Below, piece by piece: positions 37,001 to 48,194 of a stretch of DNA of 64,000 nucleotides (positions within the stretch are counted from its first letter, which is position 1; each line of letters starts with the position of its first letter). The position numbers and the translations under genes are program-made. Below the pieces are notes generated by a model. It was not told where the DNA came from. It worked only from the letters and a program-made list of their open reading frames with translations, and ran no database searches. The DNA is from Pocillopora verrucosa (taxonomy: Eukaryota; Cnidaria; Anthozoa; Scleractinia; Pocilloporidae), in the NCBI RefSeq assembly GCF_036669915.1, contig NC_089316.1, forward strand, positions 40,734 to 104,733, read 5' to 3'.

Positions 37001-40000
37001 GCGTATTTGTGTTCACTCCGCTCGTTTCAAAATCCAAACACCAAAGGTACAGGAAGTTGGATAGAAAGAAACGAAACTTTTTAGGTTACAAACTGTATTA
37101 ACTCATTCCACTTACAATTCCTTCAGAGTACGCGGTGGCCATGATTCCAGGACATTCTTCTACGTAGCTGGGACGGGATCCATCTTTATTCACACCGTTG
37201 ATGGCGATAGTGTAAATACTATTCACATACGCATTGTATGCACAGCTGTCTCCTTTTTCACCGCCATTTCCAGCTGCAAACGTGTAGATGGCACCTCGTT
37301 TATTACGACCCTTTGTTTAAAAGAAGGGTATATATATATATTAGCCAATAAGACATCGTTGACTATTTACAAGCAAGAAACTCATTTAGTTGAAAGTATA
37401 CAATATGTAACAAGCCATCATTTTTGGCAAAAACCTTGGATAAAAACCTAAAATCAGGTCCAAATGCAAAGGCTGTCCACTTCGAAGTGTTTACAGATGG
37501 AAACCAACTAAGAATAGTTAATGCGCCTTCGTTCGTCCTTCACATATGGTTGAACGAAGGCGATCGCGCTCAGACCGCTCTCTCAATAAAAATGTCAATG
37601 AAAATGAAGATAATGGTCACAGGTGTAAGGATAAAAATAATGGTGGCAAAATATAAAAAGGTTATAGAGCTGGGAAGATTGTGGATAAAAGATGAAATAT
37701 TTAGTGAGCTGAACGGGATGATGTTATTCAATGGTAAAAGCTCTAATCACTTGATAAAATACCTTTTTAATGCCTTTTTCTAAGGCTGCACTGGTCAGCG
37801 GTCCAGCAACCCCTATTTTCCTTCCCATGTCATCCAATCCCCAGCTGTTGGAGTATATGTCAATACTTCCTAGCTTGTGCGTCAAGGCATCGGCCCTTAT
37901 TTCATCAAGTGATGATGCAGATTTATTGAAAGGGCGGCGAATGCCTGACATAAGAGAATACAGGATTCAAAGTCGGTGTTCTCCTCATGAGAGGAGCATT
38001 ATACAAATATAGAAGCATGGAAAACGTTTTACTGTGTTACTTGAATCCTTTTATTCAATTATATCCACACTTCCTTTTTTCACATTTTTTCCTCTCGAGT
38101 CTGTCAATCGCACCGTCTAACTCCTTGAATATATTGGTTACAATGGGTAAACAATAAATTAAAGTCAAACGGTTAGGCTATACTCCAAATGTTAATTACC
38201 TGCAATTTCTGCTTCATAAGCGATTCCCACACCACATAAATCATTATCGCGTTTTCCAGCTATAACACCTGCACATGGATTACCATGTCTGTAAATAAAT
38301 GGAGATAATCGTAGATTGGTTTCACTGTTTCAAACCTTTGTAATTTGTTACAAGCCTAAACCTGTTAAAGAAGGGAAACGATCTTTCCAGGTGAACTGCA
38401 ACCAAAGAAATTGCAGAAAAAAAAAGGTGAAAATATCAGGACTGGATTGAACTGAATAATTTCGCGAGAAATCGGAAATGGCCTTTCATCGTACATGTCA
38501 GAAATTCGTAATGTTTGTAGACTTTGGTGGGACTCGTTGTAACCCTTGAATTGACTCAGTAGACTTCGTCGATGATTTAGCTAATTTTCGTTAATTTTGC
38601 ACTTTTCTTAACTGCGTTCAATTCTAGAAATAACTCGCTATTCTTTCGCCCCTCCCCCTCCCCCTCTCCTTGTTTTCCTTGACCAGCTTTCAATTTCTCC
38701 TCACTACATCACCCCTGAATCAAATATTAAGGTCACGAGAATCAAGGAAATGATAAACAACTTGTAGAGAGCAGTATGGAGAATATGCATACTGATGTTA
38801 GGCTGTAAAGGGATAATCAGCTTACTTTGATACTTGTGTTTCAAATGGCATCTGTTTGCTAGGCACATAATCATAACTCAAATCCGCTCTCTAAAGAAAT
38901 AAAATGCAAAGTAAACAAACAAATAAATAGTAGTCAGTAATCAAGATGAAAAGGTTAAGTCCCTTTCCATTTAAAGCAAATTCATCATTTTTAGTATCAT
39001 TTAACTAAAAAGCTCCAATTGATATTTTCAAATTGAATAGAATTAAAAAAAAGACTGAAAATGGGAAAGCAATAGTTACATAGTTGTCTTTTAGTTCAGG
39101 ATGACTGCCATTGACTCCATCATCAACAACTCCCACCACAATTCCTCTTCCTGTATAACCAGATTTCCAAGCAGCAGTGACATTAAGTGTTGGTTCATTA
39201 GATCCCTCAGGTCTTATCTAAAATGCAAGAAACATCAGAAGAGTGGGATTAGAGGAATTACCTGTTGATTGAAATTCAGTGAGCTTACAACAGATAGTCA
39301 TCACAGTCCATTCCTTCTTAAAACTGAACATAGTTTTTTATGCCAGATGAGATGACTGGAAATATTGCTATGAAAGGCCTTTGATATGGAAAGAATATCA
39401 TTTAACTCAAAAACTACACCAGTCAATCATGTATATAGGTAGGTCACATAGCATTAAGCACAGTGACAGATTATCATTATTATTATCATGCCAGTAATTA
39501 TCATTATCATCACTAATGTCATTATCGTCGTCATTAAATTGTTATCATTTTCACTGTTATCATCGTCTTTATCGCAATCACCATGATCATCATCACTCTC
39601 ACTGTTATTCTCACTGTCACTGTAATTAAAATCATCATTGGTACATCCAATGGTATAGTGCAGCTTAAGGATGAGGGAACACCTATACCAGTTCCATATG
39701 CACAATTTTATATGTAAGTGTATGCATATGTTGACACCTGAGTTTGAAAATGCATACATACAAATTAAACAAATGCTCCTGAGAAGACATATGTGCTCCG
39801 CTGTCAATACTACACTGTAGACATGGTCTTACTTGTATACGCATCTATGTCCATTTAACAAGCATATTTTGGTTCCCTTATCTATTAAATGTGGTGGTAG
39901 ACATAGGTTGTAGTGAAAACAAAGACCCCCCGAAATCTAATTTAAATCTTTAAGACCTAAGACCTGAAACCGACGACCCCTTCATGATCTTGAGACAGGA

Positions 40001-41762
40001 AGTTCGCATCATCATTATGGCTTAACCAAAGAAAACCAGTGAAAAGACTTACAACCTCTCTGTTCACAGCGTTAGTTACTGTGATCATTCATCAGTTGAA
40101 CAAAAGCAAAATTGCCTGAACCAGAATTTACTTGTTTTCGTTTCATTTAATTCCTATTTGTTGCTTTCTTAATCTGTTTTTGAAAAAGCTAGTGCCCTTC
40201 AAAATTTCCCTGCTCTCCTCATTCTAAAAAAAAAGATCAGAGCTTACCGATGTGAACTTTTGACCCGGCTGACAGCAGTTGGTGTTACAGCCACGCTCTT
40301 CATCCATACTAGCATGACATATGGCATAATTCCTTCTTTTCAAAGTTTATTTGGTTTTGACAAAACTGCATTGGCCGAGGAAGCCTTGGAAATATTTTTT
40401 TCTGGCGGCATTTGGAATTACATCTTTCTTATTCAGGGCACTTACTTAGTGGGAAGGGCGAGGCAATGGAAGACATTACGACTTCAACACGGACAAAGTG
40501 TGTAATTCATTAAGAATGCCGGTTTTAATCGACACATGCGCAATGAAGCGCTAAATTACCTAGGGACACTGGACACCACTAAGTATCCTAGCGACCGATT
40601 GCAGATTCATCAAAACAAGTTGACCGGCTTTATCGATTGCAAACCTGTTTTGATCGCACGAGCTAAACGCACAGTTGAATAAAAACGTGATGGCGCTTCC
40701 ACAAACTGTGGGCTTCAAAGCTGAAGCAGTCGATGAAGAAAGAGTTTGGTGTGCGAGCACTGTTGAAGAAGTACACGATGATTACGTGATCGCTTCCTTT
40801 GACGGCTGGAATGCGGAGTGGAATCGCCGCGTCTGTGATCCACGAGAGATCAAGGATCGAACATTGCCTGATCGGAAAAGAAAGCGAAGAAACCTTTCCC
40901 TTCAGCGAACAATGTCTTTGCTCTAAGAAGACTGACTTTTACTTTCAAATGCAACCCAAACTTATGTAAACAAAAAGCTCAAATTACGGTCCGCTTCAAT
41001 TTCAGGCGTGAATTTGCATAATCTTTCATGGACGAAATCTTTATGACTTTCAAAGATCTATTTGATCAAAAACTATTTTCTAAACTACATCTGCTTTATC
41101 TTTATCCACTTAGCAAACAAAGCTTTCCAAATTACGGTCAAAACACCAGACGTAGTTCACTTCGAATTTCTCGATCTATCCTAGTTTCTCAGACCACATC
41201 CAAACAGGTTTTACTACACACTTCCATCTAGGACTCCCAGTGGAACTTGACGTAAAATACGTCACGCGTTACTAGGTAACACTGCTCATACATATGCACG
41301 AACCCCACTCAAGTGGGGTTCGCAGAATTACACACTTTGTCCGTGTTGAAGTCGTCATGTGTGTTTTATCACATCCTTTATCACTATCAATAAAGAGAAT
41401 GAGAGGTCTTAGTTTTCGGGTCTTTTTCTTTTTCTGGTATTCATTTTCGGGAATCGGTGTTTGATTGCATAATTTATCGCTATTAGAAAAACCGGGACTG
41501 GATATTTCCGGCAAGAAACCAGAACAAGATCATAAAAAAATTAAGAAAATAAAGAGGTCTTCATTTTTGGGTCTTCCTATTTTGGTCTTAGTTTTTGGAG
41601 ATCTTCGTTTTCGCTACAGCCAGTAAACACAGTAATATTAACATACTGACAGACGAAATAATGCAAACAAAATTAACTTACAATATACCACATCTCACGA
41701 AGTTCCGGGTTTATGTCTGATAGTTTATACTTTTTCTCTTCCTGATGCATAAACCATTCAAC
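34008..41762 (-). CDS. Subtilisin/kexin-like proprotein convertase, ten exons found, 5' end missing
   Basis: Calcium-dependent serine endoprotease of the secretory pathway. Minus-strand exons, phases all matching: 41762-41682, 39217-39080, 38890-38826, 38288-38200, 37944-37763, 37310-37116, 36826-36726, 36228-35995, 35536-35253 and, less surely, 34099-34008 (486 residues together). The first has [13 protein letters not shown] and [10 protein letters not shown], the prodomain/catalytic junction. Catalytic Asp lies in [13 protein letters not shown] (39119-39124), His in KHGNPCAG (38285-38287), oxyanion Asn in AAGNGG (37266-37268) and Ser in [13 protein letters not shown] (36776-36778). Then come [12 protein letters not shown] and the P domain ([13 protein letters not shown]). 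The last exon ([13 protein letters not shown]) could be the final P-domain strand or a short membrane anchor. Signal peptide and most of the prodomain were not found upstream; they may lie beyond the transposon cluster. Confidence 0.92.
34257..34293. repeat. Short hairpin in the last convertase intron
   Basis: AGTCATCAAATGAGTATTC and GAATACTTGATGACTCATC are imperfect inverted copies around a four-base loop. It could be a relic repeat; no function can be assigned. Confidence 0.4.
38716..38822 (-). repeat. Dispersed repeat copy in a convertase intron
   Basis: It has ATTAAGGTCACGAGAATCAA, TAGAGAGCAGTATGGAGAAT and GCATACTGATGTTAGG, matching the copy at 16757-16890 in the same orientation. Confidence 0.55.
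39470..39625. repeat. ATC/ATT-rich simple repeat
   Basis: Imperfect ATTATC and ATCATC triplets in the intron between the second convertase exon and the prodomain-junction exon. It gives a spurious minus-strand frame rich in Asp, Ser and Asn. Confidence 0.8.
40478..41355. mobile_element. 878-bp segment bounded by 31-bp perfect inverted repeats
   Basis: The left end (40478-40508) starts ACGACTTCAACACGGACAAA and ends GTGTGTAATTC; the right end (41325-41355) is its exact reverse complement. Just inside the right end is a hairpin, CGAACCCCACT then CAAGTGGGGTTCG (about 41299-41322). The segment lies in a convertase intron and contains the small Tudor-like frame at 40675-40926. Perfect terminal repeats suggest a recent element or insertion; no target-site duplication is evident. 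Confidence 0.55.
40675..40926 (+). CDS. Small Tudor/chromo-like reading frame (fragment)
   Basis: An 83-codon frame on the strand opposite the convertase. The core [20 protein letters not shown], then [17 protein letters not shown] and VCDPREIKD, resembles a Tudor or MBT-type barrel, in which GXXVEAVD starts the first strand, FDGW sits in the middle and a D-P-x-x-I motif closes it. Such folds bind methylated lysine or arginine, but the aromatic cage cannot be judged by eye. A basic tail (DRKRKRR) follows. It may be a whole short gene, an exon of a larger one, or captured cargo of the inverted-repeat element around it. Confidence 0.4.
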   Translation: MNKNVMALPQTVGFKAEAVDEERVWCASTVEEVHDDYVIASFDGWNAEWNRRVCDPREIKDRTLPDRKRKRRNLSLQRTMSLL

Positions 41763-41825
41763 CTGAATATAAAGAAAATAACGAATTAATTATAAATTAA
41801 GAAAGATGTTTTTTCGTCTTGACAC

Positions 41826-41878
41826 GAGCGTGGGATAAAGAAAAATTCTGAGTCCCCACGAGGAATCATAGGGATTCA
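41826..41878 (-). repeat. Truncated tRNA-derived repeat tail
   Basis: On the minus strand it reads GGGACTCAGAATTTTTCTTT followed by ATCCCACGCTCGTG, the tail shared with the elements at 20826-20935 and 60342-60468. The tRNA-like head is missing or badly decayed. Confidence 0.55.
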
Positions 41879-42331
41879 TAATATATAATCATAATCATAA
41901 AACGTCAGAAAAGTTTAGCAATTTTCCAAACGCTTTGACTGAAACAATATTTTTATTGCTATATTAACCAACGGAGGCATCGGGAAAGGCATCGGTGACA
42001 CCGGGAAAGGCATCAAGAAGAATGATATTTACGATATGTAACTTGTTGCATAACGGAAAAAAGTATCTTGACTTGTTTAAGGCGTAAATCACAGTCGGTT
42101 TGCTTTTCACTTGAATTTTGCAATCTCGACTTTCGATTCCGGAAAAATGAAAAGCTAAGCAACTCTAAAAAAATTTCGTTGTAGATTTCTATATTTTGAG
42201 AGTCATTAATAAGTTTGTTTCCACAGCCTTTAGATAAGAAATTTTAAATTTCCGTCACCTGTAGTTCTTTTAGTGTTTATTATATATATATTCAATCGCC
42301 TCATTTCACGTGAAAAAGGCATGTAAGTATG

Positions 42332-43126
42332 GGGTTCTTTTACGGACAAAATATCGAACATGGATACATTAATGTTTTGTTCAATTACTTTATTGTTATG
42401 TGTTATAATACAAGTCTTAAAATAAAATAAATCAATTTCATCCGGAATACATCGATTTTGGATGTCATACATCGATGTTGTGCAGCATACATCGCTTTCC
42501 TGGCTCATTCACACGTGACCTTATATAACTAAAAGATGTTCAATAAAACTAAAAGATGTTCAATAAAACTAAAAGATGAGGAAGCGGAAATAGAAATGAC
42601 CGGAAGTCAGATTAAGCAAGAAGCCCCGGAAACAAACCCTTTCAAAATGGCGGAAATAAAGGCAGATTATCAGTGATGTTTGAGAAGCACTACGCAAGGT
42701 GTACGGATTTGGCTGCCCAACTTCGAAGAATTTTTTACGTCTTTGGGTAGGCTACTGGAAAGTACAGAAGGGCAAAGGAACACTGCGTCCTACGACTCGG
42801 CTGAATTTTTTAGTCGTTTACGAGAAAACGAAAGAACTCTTGTCACTCTGACGCTAGGAATAGAAGAAGCCTTCCCAAACGAAGTTGAGGTGATCTCTGA
42901 TCTAAACGAACTTGTTTTTCTTATGAGCGAACTTTCAAGGGACTTTGACAGAATTTTCGAGGACTCGGAACGTTCTACGTTTACTGCACCATCGTCCCTA
43001 AACGATTGTCTTTCAACTGTGGCAAGGAATGGTTTAGTTGGCAGACCAAGGCTACAGATCTTACAGCAAGAGCTGCAAACTCTGACAATGACGCCGGTTT
43101 TCGTTGGGCTGATACCGGAAGAATTC
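42332..43126 (+). mobile_element. Left arm of a large inverted duplication (transposon copy)
   Basis: About 795 bp that recurs inverted at 44611-45391 with high identity. It includes a block of ATACATCGAT-type degenerate repeats (about 42440-42500), a three-fold AATAAAACTAAAAGATGTTC repeat (42535-42575) that is single in the other arm, and the start of the transposon reading frame. The arms are separated by about 1.48 kb of mostly unrelated DNA. Confidence 0.8.
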
Positions 43127-43434
43127 TTGGAATCTCCGGAAGAACTTTGCGCCGTCTAAGACATGAATCTGGGTTGCCAGTTGGTGTGGGAGAGAATTTC
43201 AGTGATGTCTCCAACGATGACCTTGACGAATATGTGAGGGAAATTCTTGAAGTAACACCAAGCGCTGGTCAACGCCTGGTTGAAGGGGGCTTAAGGAGAA
43301 GGGGCTTCCGAATCCAATGCCATCGTATTCAGGAATCTATTCGAAGAGTGGATCCGGTTCTTCGCACTTTAAGAGCAGTGCAGCAGATAATTCGTAGAGT
43401 GAACAGTGTGCCATGCCCCAATGCGTTATGGTGA
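42680..43434 (+). pseudogene. Transposon protein N-terminal part with helix-turn-helix, frameshifted and truncated
   Basis: The first frame (42680 on) reads to about 43080 and includes GLVGRPRLQILQQELQTL. The sense then continues one frame over (43085-43434) as DAGFRWADTGRILGISGRTL, RRLRHESGLPV and later LRRRGFRIQCHRIQESIRRV, ending PNALW and a stop. The GRPR, GISGRTLRR and RRRGFRIQ blocks match, from memory, the DNA-binding N-terminal region of a family of animal transposon proteins with an integrase-like core that would follow after ALW; that core is absent. The right arm has one extra base in CTGCTCAATGAC where this arm has CTGACAATGAC, showing the shift is a one-base loss here. Confidence 0.6.
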
Positions 43435-44610
43435 AATAAACGAGTTCTTTGAAGCGCTATTTAGTTAACACTACCTTCTTTCTAACGAGTCTCTGTTCAG
43501 AGGGGTCTCAATTTTTAACAGGCCCCCCTACACCATTAGAACCCACCACCCCTCTTTTCAAAATAGTTTGTTATTTCTCTAAGGGCAACACCCCCCTGGG
43601 GGGACTCCTGTATAAAAAGGACAGGGATGCTCGTTATACTTTTTAGGGTTTAAAAGTGCAGGTTTGGTACCTCTTATGGTGGTCAGTTCCAAAAGGTCCA
43701 CAGCGGGAGCTTTTGTGCTATCTCTTAGGTAGGATCTTGACAGCTAGGGTTAACTGTGTTGTTTCAGAATTGTTTCCTCTTAGATGTGAAAAGCATATTA
43801 AGCTATGCCCATAAAAAAATTACTAATGATAATGTAAATGGGAAACAGTAACAATAATCAGTTATAATCTCAAATCTAACAGCCTTAGTAATACAAAGGG
43901 GTGTAAAACTTTGTATTACTGGGAAAAAAATACATGATGTTATGGTGGCATAATGTACTAGATGCTTCATAGTATAAACACTTTAAAACTGAGATCTAGC
44001 CTTGATTTGCAATCACTCAAAACAATATTGCAAAACAATGTTGCATGCATAATGGCTATTGCAGAGAAGTTTATACTCTTGTAAATGAGCTCTTGTAAGC
44101 TCTTTTTGTTGGTGTTGAGTTTATCATGCTGTTAACGAAACAGTTAATATGCTAAGTAACTTGAAACTGGAACTTTGAACGTGGAACATTTCCTAAGTAA
44201 CCTAAACGGATTTAAAAATTTTATTATTTTATGTGAAGGGTCCACTGGCATATTTCTCTTGGCCACTGCTTAGGAAATTAACAGAGATTTTGTATTAATT
44301 TGAGCAGTAGAAATTTCTAGCAATAAAGGAGCAAAACATTACCATAAACATATGTAAAGTCATGGATAATTGTACCAATTACAAAGATTTTTTTCCTAAA
44401 AACCTCAAGTTACGCCCCCCCTTATTCAATCTCATAGTGATTATGATTTGTATGTGTTTTTTATGTCCTATGAAAAATTATGAATAAAAATTGGTTTGTG
44501 GGCCCAAGAATAACACAACTGTTAACTGAAAGTAAGATAAGGAAGGATCATCCTTTCATGTCGATATCTTGCCATAACCAATTTTGCCATAAGCAATACT
44601 CTCATTCAAT
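43435..44610. other. Spacer between the arms of the inverted duplication
   Basis: AT-rich DNA with no recognisable gene. It has a C-rich stretch near 43540-43610 (CACCCCCCTGGGGGG hairpin) and scattered short frames without family features. Confidence 0.5.
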
Positions 44611-45391
44611 AATTCTTCTGATATCAGCCCAACGAAAACCGGGGTCATTGAGCAGAGTTTGCAGCTCTTGCTTTAAGATCTGTAGCCTTGGTCTGCCAAC
44701 TAAACCGTTCCTAATGCCACAGTTGAAAGACGATCGTTTAGGGACGATGGTGCAGTAAACGTGGAACGTTCCGAGTCCTCGAAAATTCTGTCAAAGTCCC
44801 TTGAAAGTTCGTTCATAAGAAAAAACAAGTTCGTTTAGATCAGAGATCACCTCAACTTCATCCGGGAAGGCTTCTTCTATTCTTAGAGTCAAAGTGACAA
44901 GAGCCCTTTCGTTTTCTCGAAAACGACGACTAAAAAATTCAGCCGAGTCGTAGGACGTAGTGTTCCTTTGCCCTTCTGCACTTTCCAGTAGCCTACCCAA
45001 AGGCGTAAAAAATCCTTCGATGTTGGGCAGCCAAATCCGTACACCTTGCATAGTGCTTCTCAAACATCACTGATCATCCGCCTCTATTTCCGCCATTTTG
45101 AAAGGGTTAGTTTCCGGGGCTTCTTGTTTAATCTGACTTCCGGTCATTTCTATTTCCGCTTCCTCATCTTTTAGTTTTACTGAACATCTTTTAGTTATAT
45201 AAGGTCACGCGTGAATGAGTCAGGAAAGCGATGTATGCTGCACAACATCGATGTATGACATCCAAAATAGATGTATTCCGGATGAAATTGATTTATTTTA
45301 TTTTAAGACTTGTATTATAACGCATAACAATAACGTAATTGAACAAAACATTAATGTATCCATGTTCGATATTTTGTCCGTGAAAGAACCT
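44611..45391 (-). mobile_element. Right arm of the large inverted duplication
   Basis: Reverse complement of the left arm at 42332-43126. Its minus-strand frame (MRSTMQGVRIWLPNIEGFF, from 45063) is the same protein start as at 42680. An extra T in the run at about 44818-44826 breaks the frame here, while GFRW is in frame with LQTLLNDP. Homology to the left arm stops at AGAATT near 44611. Confidence 0.8.
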
Positions 45392-46176
45392 CATGTATCG
45401 GCCGGTAAACTGGTACAGAGGATCGTCAGTTGGACATGTGACGTCGACTTGGAGACATGTGATAGACATATGATAGACGTATGATACAAAGCTGTGATAG
45501 GTAATTGCACTTTTCACAATCGTTACTTTGAGATGAGCAAAATCTTTTAGTTTTCTTGGTGCGTTTTGAGTTGAAATTTTGAGGCTCGTAAGTTTGTTCA
45601 ACAATACTTTCCTTTTGTTGTGATATTTAAACGCTTTGACGGTAGCATTTATCGAATTGTTGAACAATTTTCGTTCTTTTAAGCTGCCTTGTTGAATTTG
45701 TGCGTTGCATTTTGCGGTACTATTGGGGCCCGAGACTGTGCTATTTGCAGCAGAATTTTGAGGCTTGGTAAGTTTGTTCAATAGTCTTTTCCTTTATTAT
45801 GTTATTAAAACATCTTGTAAAATTTAAAAAACGATCTCTGGCTAAAACTTTTAAAAAATACGAGCTTTCGGCTGTTTGCGCTACAGCCTTCAACGGGTAA
45901 AATGAAATTTTTGGCGATAGCATTTATGGAAATCTGAAGGAATTGTGTACCATTCCGCCTTGCGCTGTGTAGTCAGCTTTGTCAGTCGACCGCTTGATAT
46001 CAAACAGCCCTAGTTTTTATCGTTTCAGGAATCAAAGAAAATTCGAACATTGTAGGCCACTGCTAGCGCTATTCAGACCCGTAATTGTGAATTGTAGTCT
46101 AAGAACGTATGACCCACCGAGTTGTGCAGCTCGGCGACGGCAAACGACCATGATTTGCGGTCGTATTACGAGTAAA

Positions 46177-46221
<45 letters not shown>

Positions 46222-46416
46222 TAAAGCAGGTACAGGAAATTTAGGGGTAAAATTTCCGCACAACCCCATACTATTGTAAGACAAATCTCTTTTCCCAATG
46301 GCAATGTATTGTTTTTGCATTGTTAACTCTATCCAAGAACTGAAAGCAAAATGTAGTATGTGCTGCTGCTGAGGAAAACTTACCCCACAATGGCTGCCGA
46401 GCTACTCGTAATACGT
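45392..46416. other. Non-coding region with a short tandem duplication
   Basis: The phrase TTGAGGCTCGTAAGTTTGTT near 45580 recurs as TTGAGGCTTGGTAAGTTTGT near 45758, so a minus-strand frame of 162 codons here (45293-45781) is partly made of duplicated DNA. No protein family recognised. Confidence 0.5.
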
Positions 46417-46584
46417 AATTTAATGTTAACAACTGGGTTGAAAACGTAAATTAGCCACCGTAAAAGGTAAAAAAGCTGACGTTTCGAGTGTTAGCCCTTC
46501 GTCAGAGCGATGGCGAAGGGCTAACGTTCGAAACGTCAGCTTTTTTACCCATTACGTTTTCAACCCAGTTGTTAACCCTAAATT
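46417..46584. mobile_element. 168-bp palindromic MITE (AGCTGACGTTTCGA...)
   Basis: The left half runs GTTAACAACTGGGTTGAAAA, CGTAAATTAGCCACC, then AAAAAGCTGACGTTTCGAGT and TTAGCCCTTCGTCAG; the right half is nearly its complete reverse complement, ending TTCAACCCAGTTGTTAAC. Both halves are flanked by AATTTA/TAAATT. No coding capacity. This is the full-length relative of the fragments at 5741 and 20683. Confidence 0.8.
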
Positions 46585-46814
46585 GGTAAAGTTTCCGCAC
46601 AGCCCTATACATACGCGGCAAACTTCCTCGTTAAGTTTGTTTCCAAAACGTAGCACATGCATCTCGATCGATAACTAGACGCCATCTTGGATTTAAGTGA
46701 GCTTGAAGGTTGTGTATCAATCATCCATCTTAGTGTCTTCTTTATAGCACTTTAAAGATCTCTTTCCTAACTTAATTTTGGAGGGTCTATCTAGAACGCT
46801 GACAGCGTAACAAA

Positions 46815-46925
46815 ATGTTTAGACAAGATCTTTACTAAAAAAACTTCTTTTTATTTCCAACAAAGGATCTCAAGGCAAGTAAAGCAAGGTGAACATCGCC
46901 AATGACCAAAAAAGCTTTAGACACG
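46815..46925 (-). repeat. Inverted partial copy of the 197-bp tandem repeat
   Basis: On the minus strand it reads ATTGGCGATGTTCACCTTGC, CTTGAGATCCTTTGTTGG and AAATAAAAAGAAG, matching each unit of the array at 47155-47865 but in the opposite direction. Confidence 0.75.
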
Positions 46926-47154
46926 AATGAGTTGTTTGTGAAATATGAGAATGATGAAAAGACAGTGGCCCAATTATTGAAATTGATGTTGAGATTAAAC
47001 AGACCTTCAAGAGCAGAATAATTGTATGATATGCATAACTTTCACATGTTCACTTGGTCTTTATAATATATCAAATCTTATCATGAATCAAATGTTCTCG
47101 ATCATGAAAAAATGGTTCTTTAAAGTTAAAAAAACATGCCGTTCTGCCTGGTTG

Positions 47155-47865
47155 TTAAGGTTGTCACACAATAACTCTTTTGCGCCTAAAGCTTTTTTGG
47201 TCATTGGCGATATTCACCTTGCTTTATTCACCTTGAAATCCCTGTAAACTTTGTTGGAAATAAAAAGAATTGGTTTTTTACCTGAGATCTTGTCAAAAAG
47301 TCAAGTTTTTTTTATAAAATCTGACCAAGTGACATGATAAGTCTTTACGGTGTTGTTGTCATACAATAACTCATTCGCGTCTAAAGCTTTTTTGGTTAAT
47401 GGCGATGTTTACCTTGCTTTATTTGCCTTGAGATCCTTATAAACTTTGTGGGAAATAAAAAGAATTGTTTTTTTTAGTAAATATCTTGTCTAGAAAGCCA
47501 AGTTTTTTTAAAAAAAATCTGACCGATTGATATGATGAGTCTTTGTAGTGTTGTCACACAATAACTTGTTCGTGTCGAAAGCTTTTTTGATTGTAGGTGA
47601 TGTTTACCTTGCTCTCTTCACCTTGAGATCCTTATAAACTTTGTTGGAAAGAGAAATTGTTTTTTTTTTTTACAAAAGATCTTGTCTAGAAAGCCAAGTT
47701 TTCTCAAAATAATCTGATTGACTGACATGATGAGTCTTTACAGTATTGTTACACAATAACTCGTTTGTGTCTGAAGCTTTTATATTCATTGGCGATGTTT
47801 ACCTTGCTTTATTCGCCACGAGATCCTTATAACCTTTGTTGGAAGAGAACAAAATTGTTTTTTCA
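47155..47865 (+). repeat. Tandem array of four units of about 197 bp
   Basis: The phrase CACAATAACT (or close variants) recurs at about 47165, 47361, 47557 and 47754, each followed by TAAAGCTTTT, GGCGATGTTTACCTTGC, GAGATCCTTATAAACTTTG and CTTGTCTAGAAAGCCAAG. Units differ by scattered substitutions and length changes in T runs. The array lies just upstream of the helicase pseudogene in the same orientation. Confidence 0.85.
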
Positions 47866-48194
47866 TTAAATATCTTTTACTTTTCTGTATGTCTATCTTC
47901 TAATAAGTTGTACTGGATTGAAGACCAACTCACTGATGTCTCTACTGGATTTTACATGTTGGCGAGTTGGCTTTGGCGAGTTGAACCGTTGGCGACTTTA
48001 CTGGATACTGTGACATTCAGCCAATTATTCATTATCATGCATGCCCACAATATTGCTCCTAGAATTTTTCCAGTATATTCTTCAAACAACAAAACGGCAA
48101 ATTTCTACCTTTGTTGCAAATTTAGATAGATATAAGCCCTGAACACCACTCAAGAAAATGTTTGGGGAGATAAACAGCAACAACTGGCAAAGCT

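Noticed and set aside
40253..40305. Minus-strand stretch [16 protein letters not shown] ending in a good GTAAGC donor, between two convertase exons
   Set aside because: Splicing 41682 directly to 39217 gives WYI-IRPEGSN...LNVTAAW, which matches the family without an insert. The extra 16 residues would be unusual, so it was left out, though it could be an alternative exon.
42230..42508. 92-codon minus-strand frame also found at 45215-45484
   Set aside because: It lies in the repeated end region of the inverted transposon arms and consists of degenerate ATACATCGAT repeats; duplication of the DNA explains its presence in both arms.
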